From: Watersipora subatra
Taxonomy: Eukaryota > Bryozoa > Gymnolaemata > Cheilostomatida > Watersiporidae
Assembly (NCBI RefSeq): GCF_963576615.1
Contig: NC_088711.1
Location: forward strand, 62,033,248-62,097,247
Length of the DNA stretch: 64,000 bases
Direction of reading: 5' to 3'
Numbering within the stretch: position 1 is the stretch's first letter; every line of letters begins with the position of its first letter. The position numbers and the translations under genes were made by a program. Below, in pieces: positions 44,901 to 56,713 of the stretch. The notes beneath the pieces were generated by a model. That model worked only from the letters and a program-made list of their open reading frames with translations, did not search any database and was not told where the DNA came from.

Positions 44901-44937
44901 AGATGGAACAAAAAGGTTTACATTTTGTTTCTGCCAT
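41043..44937 (-). CDS. NTase-TPR protein, copy D (three exons, stop in exon 1)
   Basis: Exons 44937-44722, 44143-42383 and 41933-41043 join in phase 0. Exons 2 and 3 are fully open (587 codons, then 296 plus stop). Exon 1 begins MAETKCKPFCS as in copy C but has TAA at 44847-44845 where copy C has CAA. This is followed at once by ATG ATG, from which the frame stays open to the donor, so a ~924-aa product starting at that Met is possible. Exon 2 holds the NTase signature GLGSIAKGDATPYSDLEYAI with Gly-Ser and D/E acids intact. Exon 3 (VGNDVNLLDLMDCD...) has only six to seven TPR units, less regular than in the other copies and with an inserted acidic stretch (ADKLKEKSDGSSLRTQDW). A cytosolic nucleotidyltransferase with a protein-binding TPR tail is expected; the substrate is unknown. 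It could be functional with a shortened N-terminus. Confidence 0.7.
41934..42382 (-). other. Intron 2 of copy D
   Basis: 449 bp, GAG|GTTTGT to TTTGCAG|GT, phase 0, homologous to intron 2 of copy A. Confidence 0.65.
42383..44143 (-). CDS. Exon 2 of copy D: GlnD/DUF294-like nucleotidyltransferase domain
   Basis: The acceptor TTTACAG|GCACATGG is at 44144/44143 and the donor GGAGAG|GTTTGT at 42383/42382. The first codons read AHGLANCSVTLNPTDDRRR. All NTase blocks seen in copy C are present (GS, SDLE, NLGESPLKSF, YRIDGITTNSGNIPTG). The exon has no frameshift or stop, unlike A and B, which argues for selective constraint until recently. The region before the NTase differs (DKQMIALKNVDIFSEDNLRN). 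Confidence 0.8.
44144..44721 (-). other. Intron 1 of copy D, with a polypyrimidine tract
   Basis: 578 bp, CTGCAG|GTATTTT to TTTACAG|GC, phase 0. Positions 44465-44665 are purine-rich on the plus strand, as in copy C. Open frames rich in S, L and F on the minus strand here are by-products of that tract. Confidence 0.65.
44722..44937 (-). pseudogene. Exon 1 of copy D, carrying an in-frame TAA
   Basis: 72 codons, of which the 31st is TAA (44847-44845). Copy C has CAA at this place. ATG codons follow immediately (MMAHGGLNQLDTLAREYKER). Nine extra residues near the 3' end (SCDSSTSDS region) precede the shared WRHYLQ and donor. Confidence 0.65.
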
Positions 44938-45145
44938 AATTAAAAGAACCTATGTTGACAAGGTGTTTAGGTTATGCACCCATATGTATCACACACTCCC
45001 TTCACTTTGAAATGCCTGTCCTGTTAATCACACACACATATCATACTCTAATACTTTGCTAAGGTTCAATGGTTGAGATAAACTTATTAATAACATTTGT
45101 GGTGTGGCTCTATGATAATCGGTGAGATTGACTATAAGTTCGTGT
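44938..45145 (-). promoter_or_regulatory. Conserved upstream region of copy D (putative promoter)
   Basis: Aligns with 25627-25835 upstream of copy C. No core promoter element can be assigned with confidence. Confidence 0.35.
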
Positions 45146-45804
45146 CATTGTTTGACTTATTTTGTAGAGATAATAAATTATCTTAGTTAGCTTCTGTAAT
45201 GTCATATACAGGTACGAAACCATTAGGCAAGGATTTTCCAGTAACAAACAAAGAAAGCCTCTCAAAAAATAAGGCCCCTACAACCCATTTAGATGTGATA
45301 TATAATATGCTCTGTATGAAAATCTGCCATGTTTTACCTAATTTTTGCAGACAGCAGAGAATTTCAGTTTTTGTTTATTATTATAATTCTTTGTTTGTGT
45401 CTAAATTGAAAAATGTATTCTGATATTTTAAATTCGCATGTTGTGTAAATTACATCCTTTATATGATATAGACAAGTAAATGTGTGCGGATATCATAAAT
45501 TTATTTGCTTGTTTTGATTTAGTGAATCGGTAGATATATCTAAACTTGCAGTCATTTGTTTATTGTGGAGTAGTCTAAATCAGCGATGACATTCAACTGA
45601 ACAGAGAATAGTCTCATTTTACACAAATTTTTATCAGACAGAATATACTGCACGTCATATACGTATATTCAATATATACTTTCTTATATAAAGATGTATA
45701 TTTGGTGTATACTTTCATGTAACTTATGTTGAAGTATCAGACCGAGTTAAACAAATAACTACTTTGAGTAAAAAGACATTAGATGGATACTGTTGTTAAT
45801 TATT
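45146..45804. other. Extra segment in the copy D upstream region
   Basis: This ~650 bp has no counterpart between the promoter block and R3 in copy C. It is AT-rich with no recognised gene. It is either an insertion here or a deletion in copy C. Confidence 0.4.
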
Positions 45805-46345
45805 TTGAAAGTACCGCTTTCAAAGGTTAAATAAAACCGTCAAGCGTTGGAGTTAGAAAACGGGTTTTGGTATGTCATAACAACGGCAGCCATTACGCCG
45901 TACTGTGTTCCTGAAGCATATTCTCATCACTCATCATAACACTTTAAAGTTTTTATGTAAGATTGTAAACCACCTAATCGACAATTATGAACAATTCTGA
46001 AAACAATGGATCAGATTTAGACCGTTGTGGCTTTGAATCAGAGTGCAGTTCTGCTGATTGTGATGATAGATATTCTCAAGTATACGGTCACTAAAACTAT
46101 GGCAAACACTACAGCAACAAAGAAAAACTTAAATATTATTGATGTAACCGAGTCATTATTAGTACTATTTTGTGGAAACTCCTACTGATAACTTTCTGTT
46201 ATGAGTTCGTCAAGATCAAAGAATGTCAAAGTGATGGTCGAATAGAGGTGGCGTTCAATTAATGGGTGGCACGGTATTTTTCAACTCGTTTCTTTTGGTG
46301 GTGGTCTATTGAAGGTGGTATTCAAATAAAAGTTTTACAATAATT
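45805..46345 (+). repeat. Dispersed repeat family R3, copy 3
   Basis: Aligns with 28690-29240 along its whole length (GTTAGAAAA, ACGCCGTACTGTGTTCCTG, ATTCTCATCA, ACAATGGATC, TTTAGACC) and with 25838-26260. The position relative to copy D is the same as that of copy 1 relative to copy C, so R3 was present before the C/D duplication. Confidence 0.6.
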
Positions 46346-46379
46346 TTTTTAGAAATAACGCAATGTGCAATGACTCTCT

Positions 46380-47150
46380 TAATTTTGTACCATAAATGTG
46401 ACATCTTTTAAGGTACTAATGTGATTGCGCAATACATCAGAAAGTCAATGATAAGAATAAGCAGCACCCATGCTAATGATAATTATTGTAGTTACCAGCC
46501 TGTTCTGGAGAGGAAAATGGTTTTGCTCGACACACGTTGGCTCCTTCCTCACAGCCCTGGAGACACTTTGATTTTCTATGTGGGGTTGTTTGCTTTCACG
46601 AGTGGAAGTGCTTTTGCATGGGATGATTAGGAATAGAGTTGTATAAGAGAAGGGTTTCTCTTGCTTACACTACTGTCCAACTTTTTTCTGTCACAGTTCT
46701 CTGCCCCTGCCAAGCTTGGCTCCCTTTATAGTAAACAGAAACCCTTCTACAGTAGCAAGCAACCAAAGGGAATACTCATGACAACCTGGTATCTTATCTT
46801 CTGCATGCTTGGAGCTTGAACTCTGTAGTGTAGTAGCTCTAGGTGGGCTTCTGTGAGAATTCTACTATTCTACTCTAGTAAACTAAATATTGTTGTTTAT
46901 AAAGTTTGAATATTCGGTTTATTGACAAAAACCTTAAGAGAAAGCTTCATATAAAAAAGCTATGGGTACCAATAGGAAACAAGCTTTCAAAAAGCGCAAT
47001 GGGAAAGCACTATCAAAACCATGAAACTGAATTTATTGAAATAAATATAAGGAAGCTGGTAGGTACGTTTGTAAGTCTCTCAAACATTTCCTTCTATTCA
47101 GTGCTTCTCTATGTTGTATAAATTAACTTGAACTTGGTTTTGCCTCTCAC
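46380..47150 (+). repeat. Upstream block of copy D shared with copy C
   Basis: Counterpart of 26380-27015. A structured insert at about 46645-46770 contains the inverted pair AGAAGGGTTTCT / AGAAACCCTTCT and is absent from the copy C block. Confidence 0.6.
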
Positions 47151-47976
47151 AACAAATTGTTTTTTTACATATTTTATTGCATGTTTGATTTAGTTCTTAG
47201 AGTAAAACCCAGAAATTGCATGCTCAATCTCTCCAATGGCAATTTTTGTTGCGGAAAACAGATCTTACAACAGCAAAATTGTATATAAGATTTTTGCATT
47301 CCGCTTTGTCTAATAGAGTGCAGTTTGATTACAAATGCAAGTCTATTATTTTGTCCAACAGCATACAAACAGTCTTCATAATGTGCCAATTAACTAGTAA
47401 ACTCAAGTACAGGAAAAGGTATTTAACTTTACACTCTCAGTCAACTTTAAACTCACTTGATGGAACATTCTTTTCAGAAAGCAAACAGGGAAAAAGCTCA
47501 GTGTGTTAACCGCACATGATGATGATGGGCAATGGCTTGTAGCCACGAATTTTGTAATACTTTAGGGTGGTGTTCAGGTTTTTAGCGCTGTTTCTTTACA
47601 AATTCTTTGTTACGATGTTTATTATTGAGCTTTATGGCAGTGTCAAAGTATCATGATTTTATTGAAATAAATACCAATATCACAATAAAGGTAAATACCT
47701 GTTCTTGTTCATGTTACTATAAAAAGGTGCTCACATTACAAATTAATCACTTTTGTTGTCAGTAGTCTAATAGGTATATCCATGTTATCTATGCTCAATT
47801 CTTACAGTTCTAGTGAGAGGACTCTTCTCAGATTATTCAGTACTCACTTGCTATTCCGAGTCTATGCATAATAATTCTACTATCATTCAAAGTGAGCGAT
47901 TGGCTTAGCCAGGTGGCAGAACTGAATGCCATAAGAAATCATCAGGTGTGTCAATAAAGTACAAACAATATGTATA
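47150..47976. other. Non-coding stretch with one tRNA-like fragment
   Basis: No gene supported. At about 47890-47950 the sequence GATTGGCTTAGCCAGGTGGC contains a good A-box match (TGGCNNAGNNGG type) but no convincing B box or cloverleaf follows. See the similar segment at 48787-48850. Confidence 0.35.
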
Positions 47977-48784
47977 CAGTAAGTCCTCATGCTCAAGCCA
48001 CGCGGCTTGTGCTCACAAACAGATGATTCAAGAAGAAAAAAATAACCCTCCAACAAGCCGCATACGCACTACGACAGACCACAGACCGCGGCTACGACTG
48101 AGGTTTTGTTGTCCTTGACCTCTTCGGGAGCAAACGTGTTGAGATGGGTTTCGCTATACCTCTGTCCTCTTGAATAAGAAAACAGGCTACATCAGTACAT
48201 GTGATAATAATTTTCTTTTACTTCCAAGTTCGAATTAAAATTCCTGAACCCTTGCATCAAGAACTTACTTGCCATGTCTCAGCTAGATTTTTATTGCGCT
48301 GTTCGAGGGCTTCATGTGTATGGAAAGATGTCGATCAAGAATGAAAAGGTGTTAATAACCTATGACTGTGGTGAGTTAAACATACCTCATCATCTTCATA
48401 AATAGATACAAAAAAAACACCCAAAAAATCTAATGTCATGAATTCAAACTAAATAAATTCTTTACTGATAATTTGAATAAGATCGTAAGGTTAGCTTATC
48501 CAGTTTGTCTTTGTCTGTCGTTCGGCTGAAAGAAAACCCCCACATTTTAATGCAAATTAGAAAAAAAACATAGCTACCGGTGATAATATGATGCAATAAA
48601 AATTAAATAAATTTTCGCATTTATTTAATTTATATCTAGTACCGCATTCATCAAGAATTTATTGAGAAGTCGCCCTGAGTCCCATGTAAGTTTTAAAAGA
48701 CTGGCCTTTAGCCGCCGTCTATGACCTTGAACCAGAAGCCGCGACCAACGACAAGCCGCGCGGCTTGAGCATGAGGACTTACGG
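47977..48784 (+). mobile_element. Pogo/Tigger-like MITE 2 (808 bp)
   Basis: Starts CAGTAAGTCCTCATGCTCAA and ends TTGAGCATGAGGACTTACGG, an inverted repeat extending through GCC(A)CGCGGCTTGT, flanked by TA on both sides (47975-47976, 48785-48786). The CAGTAAGTCC terminus is typical of Tigger/pogo elements. No transposase frame inside. It is unrelated in its interior to the elements at 34.8 and 62.0 kb. Confidence 0.85.
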
Positions 48785-48786
48785 TA

Positions 48787-48850
48787 TGCACGATGGCTTT
48801 GCCGGGTGGCAGAGCAGAATGTTATAAGTTTAAATCTCGCATGAGCCAAT
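48787..48850 (+). repeat. tRNA-like fragment, possible SINE head
   Basis: GATGGCTTTGCCGGGTGGCA resembles a pol III A box, and AAGTTTAAATCTCGC, 30 bp on, resembles a decayed B box. A sister fragment lies at 47890-47950, on the other side of the MITE. No functional cloverleaf can be drawn. A decayed tRNA-derived SINE is the best guess. Confidence 0.3.
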
Positions 48851-51800
48851 CTTTTTTCTAACCTTCAACTCTGGCTTTAGATCGATGAACAAGGATGGTT
48901 CTTATAACAGTACAAGTTATTTCTAGTATAACTTTTTTTGTAATTGGTTTGTTTTAGGTACATAATGTAATTATCTCCACCTTCAACACTTTGAAGTCTA
49001 ACCTTGTATCTACAAGCAAGTACCCTGATCCTAGACCATAGTTCCAACATTCTATTGACTATGAAAGCACTTATGACTACCTAATTTATTTTAATTGAGT
49101 TTTATATCAAAACTCTCTTTTTAGAGCTCCAAGCTTTTAGAATACAATAAAGAAAACTTGTTAAAATACAGCAACATTTTTCAAAGAAGTGATGGTGAGG
49201 TGATAAAAGAAACAACGGTTTCTTCTGAGAATGAAGACTAAAACTTTGCATTCCTGTGTAGAGTCGAAGTTCGAAAGTATAAAATGTACTAATGTACAGC
49301 CAGCAGCCATCTTCCATTTTTCGATCAGTAAAACTGCCTTCGGTATTTTGCTAATATCTAAAGGACTAATTGTCCAACTTGACACTTTGAAGTTATACTA
49401 AAACATAATATAGCACAAAGTGATTAAAAATACTTGTAATCCTATATAAACCAGGAGTACGAAACCATGAAAAGGACTAATATTCCGTCAGTGGTCATTT
49501 TTCATACTTCCATTGGTTAAAAGTACCCTTGATATTTTGGTAATATCTCAAAAACTGATAATCCACTCGAGTTGAAACTTGAAAAGTTGTATACCAGACT
49601 GAGTACCTTAATATTCATAACCCTACCTGAGTGAAAAGTACTAATAATAAAGTGAAACCACTAAACTGAGTTTACTCGGATGTAAAATCAGGGGAGATAA
49701 TATTTCCCTGAATTAACACTGGTCCAGGCTTCAAAGTATTAATGTATTGTTAGCTGAAGGGAGCCTAATTGTGGACTAAATTAATTTATTGTGACATCTT
49801 ATGAAACTGTCATTATGGTGTGTTAGAGACGATTAAAATCGGCTGGTTAGATCTAGTTTAGTAAATAAAATCTAAAATCAGCTAATGTTTTCTTGCTTCA
49901 ATTCTTCAAAGAAAATATTTTTAAAAGCCATTTGAAACAAAGCGAAACAATAAGAATTTGAGGAGATTAGATTTGCTATGAGATAGTTGAACATTTCACA
50001 TCTAAAACTGTTTACAAGAAGAGACTTGGCCGCTTCTTTAGAATACTTCCCGTTACTGCTAGACCCTGGACCAATAAGCTTGAGCTCAGCTGAGTTGAGT
50101 TTATTGTTAACAGAAAACCACATTCACAAAATTATATATTGTTAGAGGAGGATGTTGCAAAATGGTTTTTGTCTCTGACAGTGTGTAGGTGCGGTTGTTT
50201 CTACCCTTGCTTTGCTGTGCAATCATTGCTCTCTCTATATTTTACTTTTATTCCCACAACAACAAAATATGATATCTAGCGTCCACAGAGCTATGCAATT
50301 ATGGAACACAATGACTTCATAACATTATGTACCTAGCAACTTCTATTTCATTGTACCCACTTGTTAGCATATTTACTCAAATTTCAGCCATGAATAGCTG
50401 TGCACACCACTAACCACTGCATATACGCTGGTTAATTCTATAGCATTGATTTCTAACAAATATTTTCCTTGCCAACATAAATAGTTACCTTCATGTTGTA
50501 CATCCAAGGTGCGTGACTGAGTGATGGCTTGAATCAATTAATGAAAAAGCTGAAGAGTATAGCATGAGCAACACCAATTCAGGGTTTCCGTGCTTCGAAT
50601 AGATTCAGCGTTGACCTCTGCAGATAAATTCCCATCTTACCTTTCCAATGATTCAGAGTTGAACTTTATCGATTTTTGCCAAACTAGCGATGTACTCCTT
50701 ATAATAGATATTGTTGAAGTAGCCTCGCTTTTGGGTCATGATCGCTTTTCAGTTCATGTTTCCGTACAACTTGTTGCACTAGATTAGCCACAACGCCTGC
50801 TAAGTATTTTCTTTTTGTTTTCTTTATTTTTGCCCTCTATATTTCAAAACTGTAACATAATTTACTACTTCCTCTATAGTTATCACTTCAAAGGTCAGAG
50901 GTCACATGGATAATAGTTTCTTTTATGATGCGGGTGAATTCTATAGTAAATTGAGTAGGAAAAAACCTCTATTTGCAGACAAGATGAAAGTTTGATATTA
51001 ATCAGATAGATAATGTTGTCAAAACCAAAAATATATTGCAGGATGCATGTAACCACAAACCATAATAAAATAAATGAAAAGTAATGACTTTGTCATTGTC
51101 ATATGAGCAGTCTATTAGTGGCAATAGTAGTTTGAACATACCTTCTTGGTATAGTTGGATAAAGTGCTCTGAATTTTTATACCTCCACTGGAGAAAGCTT
51201 CACTAGGTATTATCGATTCGAATCTATCTGCAGTTAGTGTTTCACACTGTGAGTACCTTTGCACAAATTTTGCGGAGCGAAATGGTGTCAAATTCGTTTG
51301 GATTTTACCGTTTCTACGATTTGTAGTGGAAGAAACTTCGAATCCATTTGAAGCATGAAAACTCAGTGTTTCAAGGCCTACCAAGCATTTTTAGTTCATT
51401 TGGTTTTTGTGGAGAAGGCACTTCACACCCGAGCTAATATTGCTTCTCATTTTCGTGCCAGCTGTGCATCACCTGGTGTTACAAGATTTCTTTGTGAAAC
51501 CGCCAAATAATAAATCCCTAACAGTACTAGTAGTTAAGGCAATTTCTTTCCCACGAGCCACTATTAAACTTCAAGTAAACAGTTCGAAGCTATTTTCACT
51601 AAAAGGTATTGGACATTGATTTGCCTGAAACTGCTTTTTTCAACAATTGAATGTTTTGATAATTTTTACTGATTTTAATTTTTGAGCTAAACATGATATG
51701 GCACAACGCTTGCTAAAGAAAGCAACTACAAAAGTAACAGCTATAATTGAATATATCAAATCGGCAAGAAACCAGAAGATTTGGAAGCAGATCGGAGTTA

Positions 51801-51954
51801 CACGTATGTTTAGAATCTACCATGTTTTACCTGAATTGTAGAGGGGAGATAAGTTGCAATAATTTAAAATTATAAGTTGTTAGAATCTACATTCTTTTGG
51901 TTTTTTTTAGTTTATATCTGTAGATTGACTTACCAATATTTAGAATAACATAGA
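48851..51954. other. Non-coding stretch
   Basis: About 3 kb with no supported gene. A weak local duplication occurs at about 49310-49395 and 49490-49575 (ATATTTTG(C/G)TAATATCT followed by GATAATCC/GACTAATTGTCC). Open frames are below 90 codons and featureless. Confidence 0.45.
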
Positions 51955-52310
51955 GTAAATCAAGACATACTCCAGCTCAACAACACATATGTCATATAGC
52001 ACACATTTAGATCATGGAGCCAGATTTCATATCAAAGCAGACTACCGAGTGTATGGTCATGGCTGATGCTGATTGTTGCTGAGTTGCTGTCACTATGAAC
52101 ATTTCTATGATTGTTCATTTTACCAACAGTTGAATAAGTTATAAACCTGTAAACCTGTACTGACTTTACTCATTCCATTTTAGCTTTGTAATGCCTGGTT
52201 TAGATTGATGTCGTAGGTATGTCGGGGGAGGTGCTGCACCCTCGTATGACTACACAAAACAATAGGCCAACAATGCTCTTGTATAGAGTGCGCGTAGCAA
52301 TTTAGAAATT
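51955..52310 (+). repeat. Dispersed repeat family R4, copy 2
   Basis: Direct match to 27050-27405 (CAGCTCAACAACACATAT, TAGCACACATTTAGATCAT, TGTATGGTCATGGCT, CTATGAACATTTCTATG). Confidence 0.65.
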
Positions 52311-52439
52311 GTGAAATGAAGTCTACGACATAATACCTCATTTTTATATAAATATTAGCTGAGCTACCTGGCGTTTCCTGGGTACTAAAACAGTCTTTGC
52401 ACAGAAAATTGATATGGATTTAACATATAACAACATTTG

Positions 52440-53215
52440 CCATTCAAACTTTCACACTGCATATCATGAGAAAAGTGTTTTGTTTAGTTGAAATGAATTA
52501 GGAGATAAAAAACAACTATAAAAGTTTTCAAGCTTTATCAAACAACTGAAACTTTCAAACTTCATAACTTAAAAGAAGTGCTTCGTTTAAATAAATTAGG
52601 AGCAAAGATAAAAATGTAAAGGTGTTTAAATGTGAAAATATTAGCAAGTAATGGCTAAATATAGTCTGTTTTGCTACGATTACAATTAAAAATTATTTGG
52701 TACACAATTATATGATTTTAGTTCGTTCCCGTGTTGGCATGCAAAAGTTGGCATTCCAATTTTGCCATGCAAAAATGTTGTAGGCTATAGACGTATATAG
52801 AGTGTTATAGAAACCCATAGTAGTTATCCAATGCAATCACCTCCTGTTAAAATTTTTCTAAATCAACATCATTAAAAATAGTAACAAAACAATATGTTAA
52901 CCTTAGTAACCATAGGTACCTACATTGACTTTGGTGCATTTTGTGGTTATGATCAGCAAGATAAGATAACATTACAATATATTACGTGGAGAGTTCTTTA
53001 TCAAACTTTATCAAACAACTGAAACTTTTAAACTTTGAACTTAAACATGAACAAAACGTTTTGTGCAGGTCAAATAAATTGAAAAGAAGGTAAAACAACT
53101 ATAAAAAGGCTTAAATCTAAATGTGTAATGATCAGCAAGTAATAACTAAATTAAGTCTGTTTTGCTACGATTTCAATAAAAGAGGATTCGGTAATTATAC
53201 AATTAATACGAACTG
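52440..53215 (+). repeat. Pair of diverged direct repeats
   Basis: About 52530-52720 and 53000-53200 share TTTATCAAACAACTGAAACTTT, AAATAAATT, AGCAAGTAAT(G/A)(G/A)CTAAAT and AGTCTGTTTTGCTACGATT. This is a local duplication about 480 bp apart. Function unknown. Confidence 0.55.
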
Positions 53216-53915
53216 AGAAAACAAAATTAAAATTCTGAATATGTTTAACTAATAATAACAATTCCTGCATAGAAATGTGTGTATAAAAAAGACTATATTG
53301 TTCCACCAGAAGCTATTCATCAAAACTTTGAATACAACGGTACTTGTACCTCTCGATGCTGGTACAAATGTATATATGAGATCTCATACTGTCTTTGTCT
53401 TACTGAACGGTGAGAGAATTTTGAAGCTCTTCCTACGAAGAAACTACTATTTTTCGCGTAAAAAGAAGTTTCTCTGACCACGGATATTGAAACCGAATTG
53501 AAACCGAAGAGAGAAGTTTAAGAAAACACAAAAAAACATTGTGTTTTATAGAGTTAAATAGAATTCATAGAGTTTCAAATAATACGCCATTTAGCGTGTG
53601 CATACGATAAAGATACGGATATGATAACAGTCAGTATATGATAATTTTTCGATCATTAAACTTTTTATGGCTCAGCGCATCTGGATTTTCAACTTGTGGA
53701 AACCCTCTCCGTGAGTTCAGATCCATCAGATTGCGAAATTGTAATTCCAAGGTTTTAATAGCTATATCTAGACATACACAATGAAGAATAGACAGACAAA
53801 CTTTGAGAAATATATATATGTAGATATGGATATGTATAAAACCTCATATATATACATATCTTTAAAGTAAGTGTTCAATTTTTAAAGGTTAGAACTAAGA
53901 GCAAACATAATAAAT
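53216..53915. other. Non-coding stretch
   Basis: No gene or recognised repeat apart from a short TATATATG-rich patch at 53810-53860. Confidence 0.4.
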
Positions 53916-53929
53916 TTCAAAGTGGAAGT

Positions 53930-54070
53930 GTAATAAAATGGCGTTTAATTAAAGGATGGCCGGGTATTTTTCAACCTTTACTCTATAATGGAAGGGTGGA
54001 AAGAGATTAAAAAATACACCTTCCCCTATTAAAAGTCGCATTCAAATAAAGGTGGTGCTCAAGTACAATG
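53930..54070 (+). repeat. Right end of repeat family R3
   Basis: Matches 29120-29265: GTGTAATAAAATGG, AAAGGATGGCCGGGTATTTTT, CTCTATAATGGAAGGGTGGA, AATACACCTTCCCCTA, AAAGGTGGTGCTCAAGTA. The terminal hairpin is only partly preserved here. Confidence 0.65.
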
Positions 54071-54774
54071 TACAATTAGTCATGAACATAAAAATCACGA
54101 AACTATAATTTCGAATTTTTCCTCGCGAGTATTATATTCAAAGCATAGCAAATCTACATCCCAATATAACTCAAATAAACTGTCATAAACATGTTTCAAA
54201 CAATAACAATATGTTCAGTAACTCTGTTCTTGACTTTTCAGACTTCAGGGCAGCTCTAAGAATGAATATGATCCTATCGAGATTGAATGATAACTTTTGT
54301 CTGACTACGGTTGACAGCCTAAAAAGTGCATTTTTATTCGAGTGTAACGATTCAAATTGACAAAAATAAAAGTTAGTAGAAATTTTGAAACATTAAAAAA
54401 TGTTTAAATTTGATTTATGCAGTCTTTCACTGTCTTACCCCTTCTGAATCTGCATATTTACTTCTGGAGTTGAAAAAAATTGATCGCGAACGATAAATTT
54501 TAAAGTGACAGCGATGATTTTCGGTTCAGTTAGATGTCGCAATGGGCGTAGTAATTTAGTTATAACTTTTGCCAGAGAGATCATTGAGGCATATATGTAC
54601 GTTTGTTTGATTGGCCAGAAACTTTTTTTCTGACTAATAAAAATTATTCTAATGTAATATAAAAATAACAACACAAGGAATAGATAAATTTCAGAGGCAA
54701 GATAACTCGCGTTGGTGTGTGCCTAGCAACTTTATAAATACGGGAGAATGAGTCTCGTGCGAATGAGTAATTAA

Positions 54775-54842
54775 GCCCTCGCGGGCCACTTAAAATGAGG
54801 TGGCGGGCCACATGTGGCCCGCGGGCCATGTGTTTGACACCT
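54775..54842 (-). mobile_element. hAT-like element end
   Basis: On the minus strand the end reads CAGGTGTCAAACACATGGCC and continues with CGCGGGCCACATGTGGCCCG, a GC-rich subterminal palindrome typical of hAT (Charlie-like) elements. The partner end was not located upstream, so the extent and target duplication are undetermined. Confidence 0.5.
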
Positions 54843-54854
54843 GTGCTGTAGGGT

Positions 54855-56680
54855 AGTATATTGTTATATAAATTATCCTCAAAACACTCTACCTACCTTT
54901 GGAGACAGAGAAGGTTTCCTCAGTCACATGTAAGTTGATGATATAGGAATAGCAGCTAGTAGACACACATCTATGTATAAATTACTATCAATGAGACAGC
55001 TGATTACAAGCCTCCTTCCAATGTCTGTCACTTTTTAAGCTCACCTGTTTCTAGCTGTCACTAATGCATACCGGTAATATTTTCTCATTCACTTGTTGTT
55101 CAATGTTAATCGTTACTAAGGGAAAACAAAAGCTCTACAAATATTTGCAAACAATAGTTTTTCATACACTGCTTTATATCGAGTTACAGCCTTTGCACAT
55201 TATAGTAAAATGTGTCCGATGTCACTAAGGACCTTTTTTGTTGAACATAAAAGTGACGAAATAGCAAAATTGTAAAAATCTTTGTATTGACGTAACTCCA
55301 AGCTATGACACATTGAAGTCTAGTTATCAGACAACTAGATGTAGGCGAACCACTTGCTCTACTATATAGGAATCTATTAAACTGTAGCACACCATTGATA
55401 GTGACCTTTACTACCAGCTTCTTTAAAAATGTCACTTGATTCTAGTATTCTGATTGTCTCCATATCTCCTTAAAATTCTACAGTTTTACTTTGATTCTTT
55501 TATACCATTATTTATATTATCATATCATTTGCCTTTTATGTTATTTTACAGATGCCTGTTACTGAACATAAATATATTACAATGATTTGTTGGACAGTAA
55601 CTTTTATGATCATAAATAATTATAAAATCTGACCAACAATTTAATGAACAAATGTATTTCTGAGCAACCAGCGCTGCTAAATTTAAATGTTTAATATTTT
55701 ACTCAAAACTCATAAAATAATATTAAACTTTTTTCCCAATTATACTACTACTCTTGCGTTATTAAAAATATAATTTATTTAAAAGTTAATGCTAAAATCT
55801 AACAATGCAAAAATCGGTGAGAATCTATAAATAGCCACAAGTTCAAAGTAGTCTGATCAGTTTTGACTGTGGTTATTAATAGAAACACAGAGAGTTGAGT
55901 TACATTTTTATATGAAGGAATTCTCAAGGCATCTTATTGCCTCTATTTATAATTATATTTATCTTGCATTTATTTAAAATACCAAAACATGATATTGACA
56001 CAAACAGTCATGTCACGGTATTCTTTTCATTAGACTAAAATACATCTGCTAAGTTAATACCATTATGTCTATTAACTAGTCTGGATACAGAAGGTCTGCT
56101 AGTAATTGTAATAACTTCTTGTTAAAGAAGGTGACTTTAAAAAGTCTACCAAAGTAAATGAGAAATAAGATAAGTTTGTAAAATAATTGGAATTGTAAGT
56201 TGAACTAATGACCTGCTTTTTAAATTAGTATGCCTATTCTCAGCTTATCCTGTACTTATCTCCTGTATTTATGGTTGGTTACAACTGTTGGTGTAGTTAT
56301 TGTTGAGGCTTCCTATGCGCTGCTCTGGTTGCCATTTGTTCTCATGGCCTGAGTTACAGGGGAGTTAAGTCGTAACAGGCTCTTAGCTTCCTGCCTAGAC
56401 TTACGCATGACTTATTGTAAAGTGACCATGGAATATGGTAGGAATATTACGAGGATTGTTCAAAGAGACAAAGGTCAGTATCATTTACATTTCTGTTGAT
56501 TAAACCCAACAATATTAATATTGTGTTTCACTTTAACCATGACTCATACTTTTATTCTTCATATTTAATATTTTAATTCAATCTTTAGTTTAATTGAATA
56601 GTATTTTTGATTTTATTAATTTGTTATTTTTGCTTTTTGCTTTTTGTTTGTTTTATTTGTGAATAAAACAAAAGGGGGGC
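54855..56680 (+). repeat. Long dispersed repeat E, copy 2 (about 1.8 kb)
   Basis: Collinear with 31106-33050 along its length. It ends at a purine-rich junction (AAAAGGGGGGCAAAAGGGGA) immediately before the RT fragment of a Penelope-like element. No coding frame. Confidence 0.7.
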
Positions 56681-56713
56681 AAAAGGGGAGAAAACTCCCA
56701 TTTTGACGTGACA

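Noticed and set aside
48787-48850. Functional tRNA gene
   Set aside because: The A box is plausible but the B box is decayed and no acceptor or anticodon stem pairs well.
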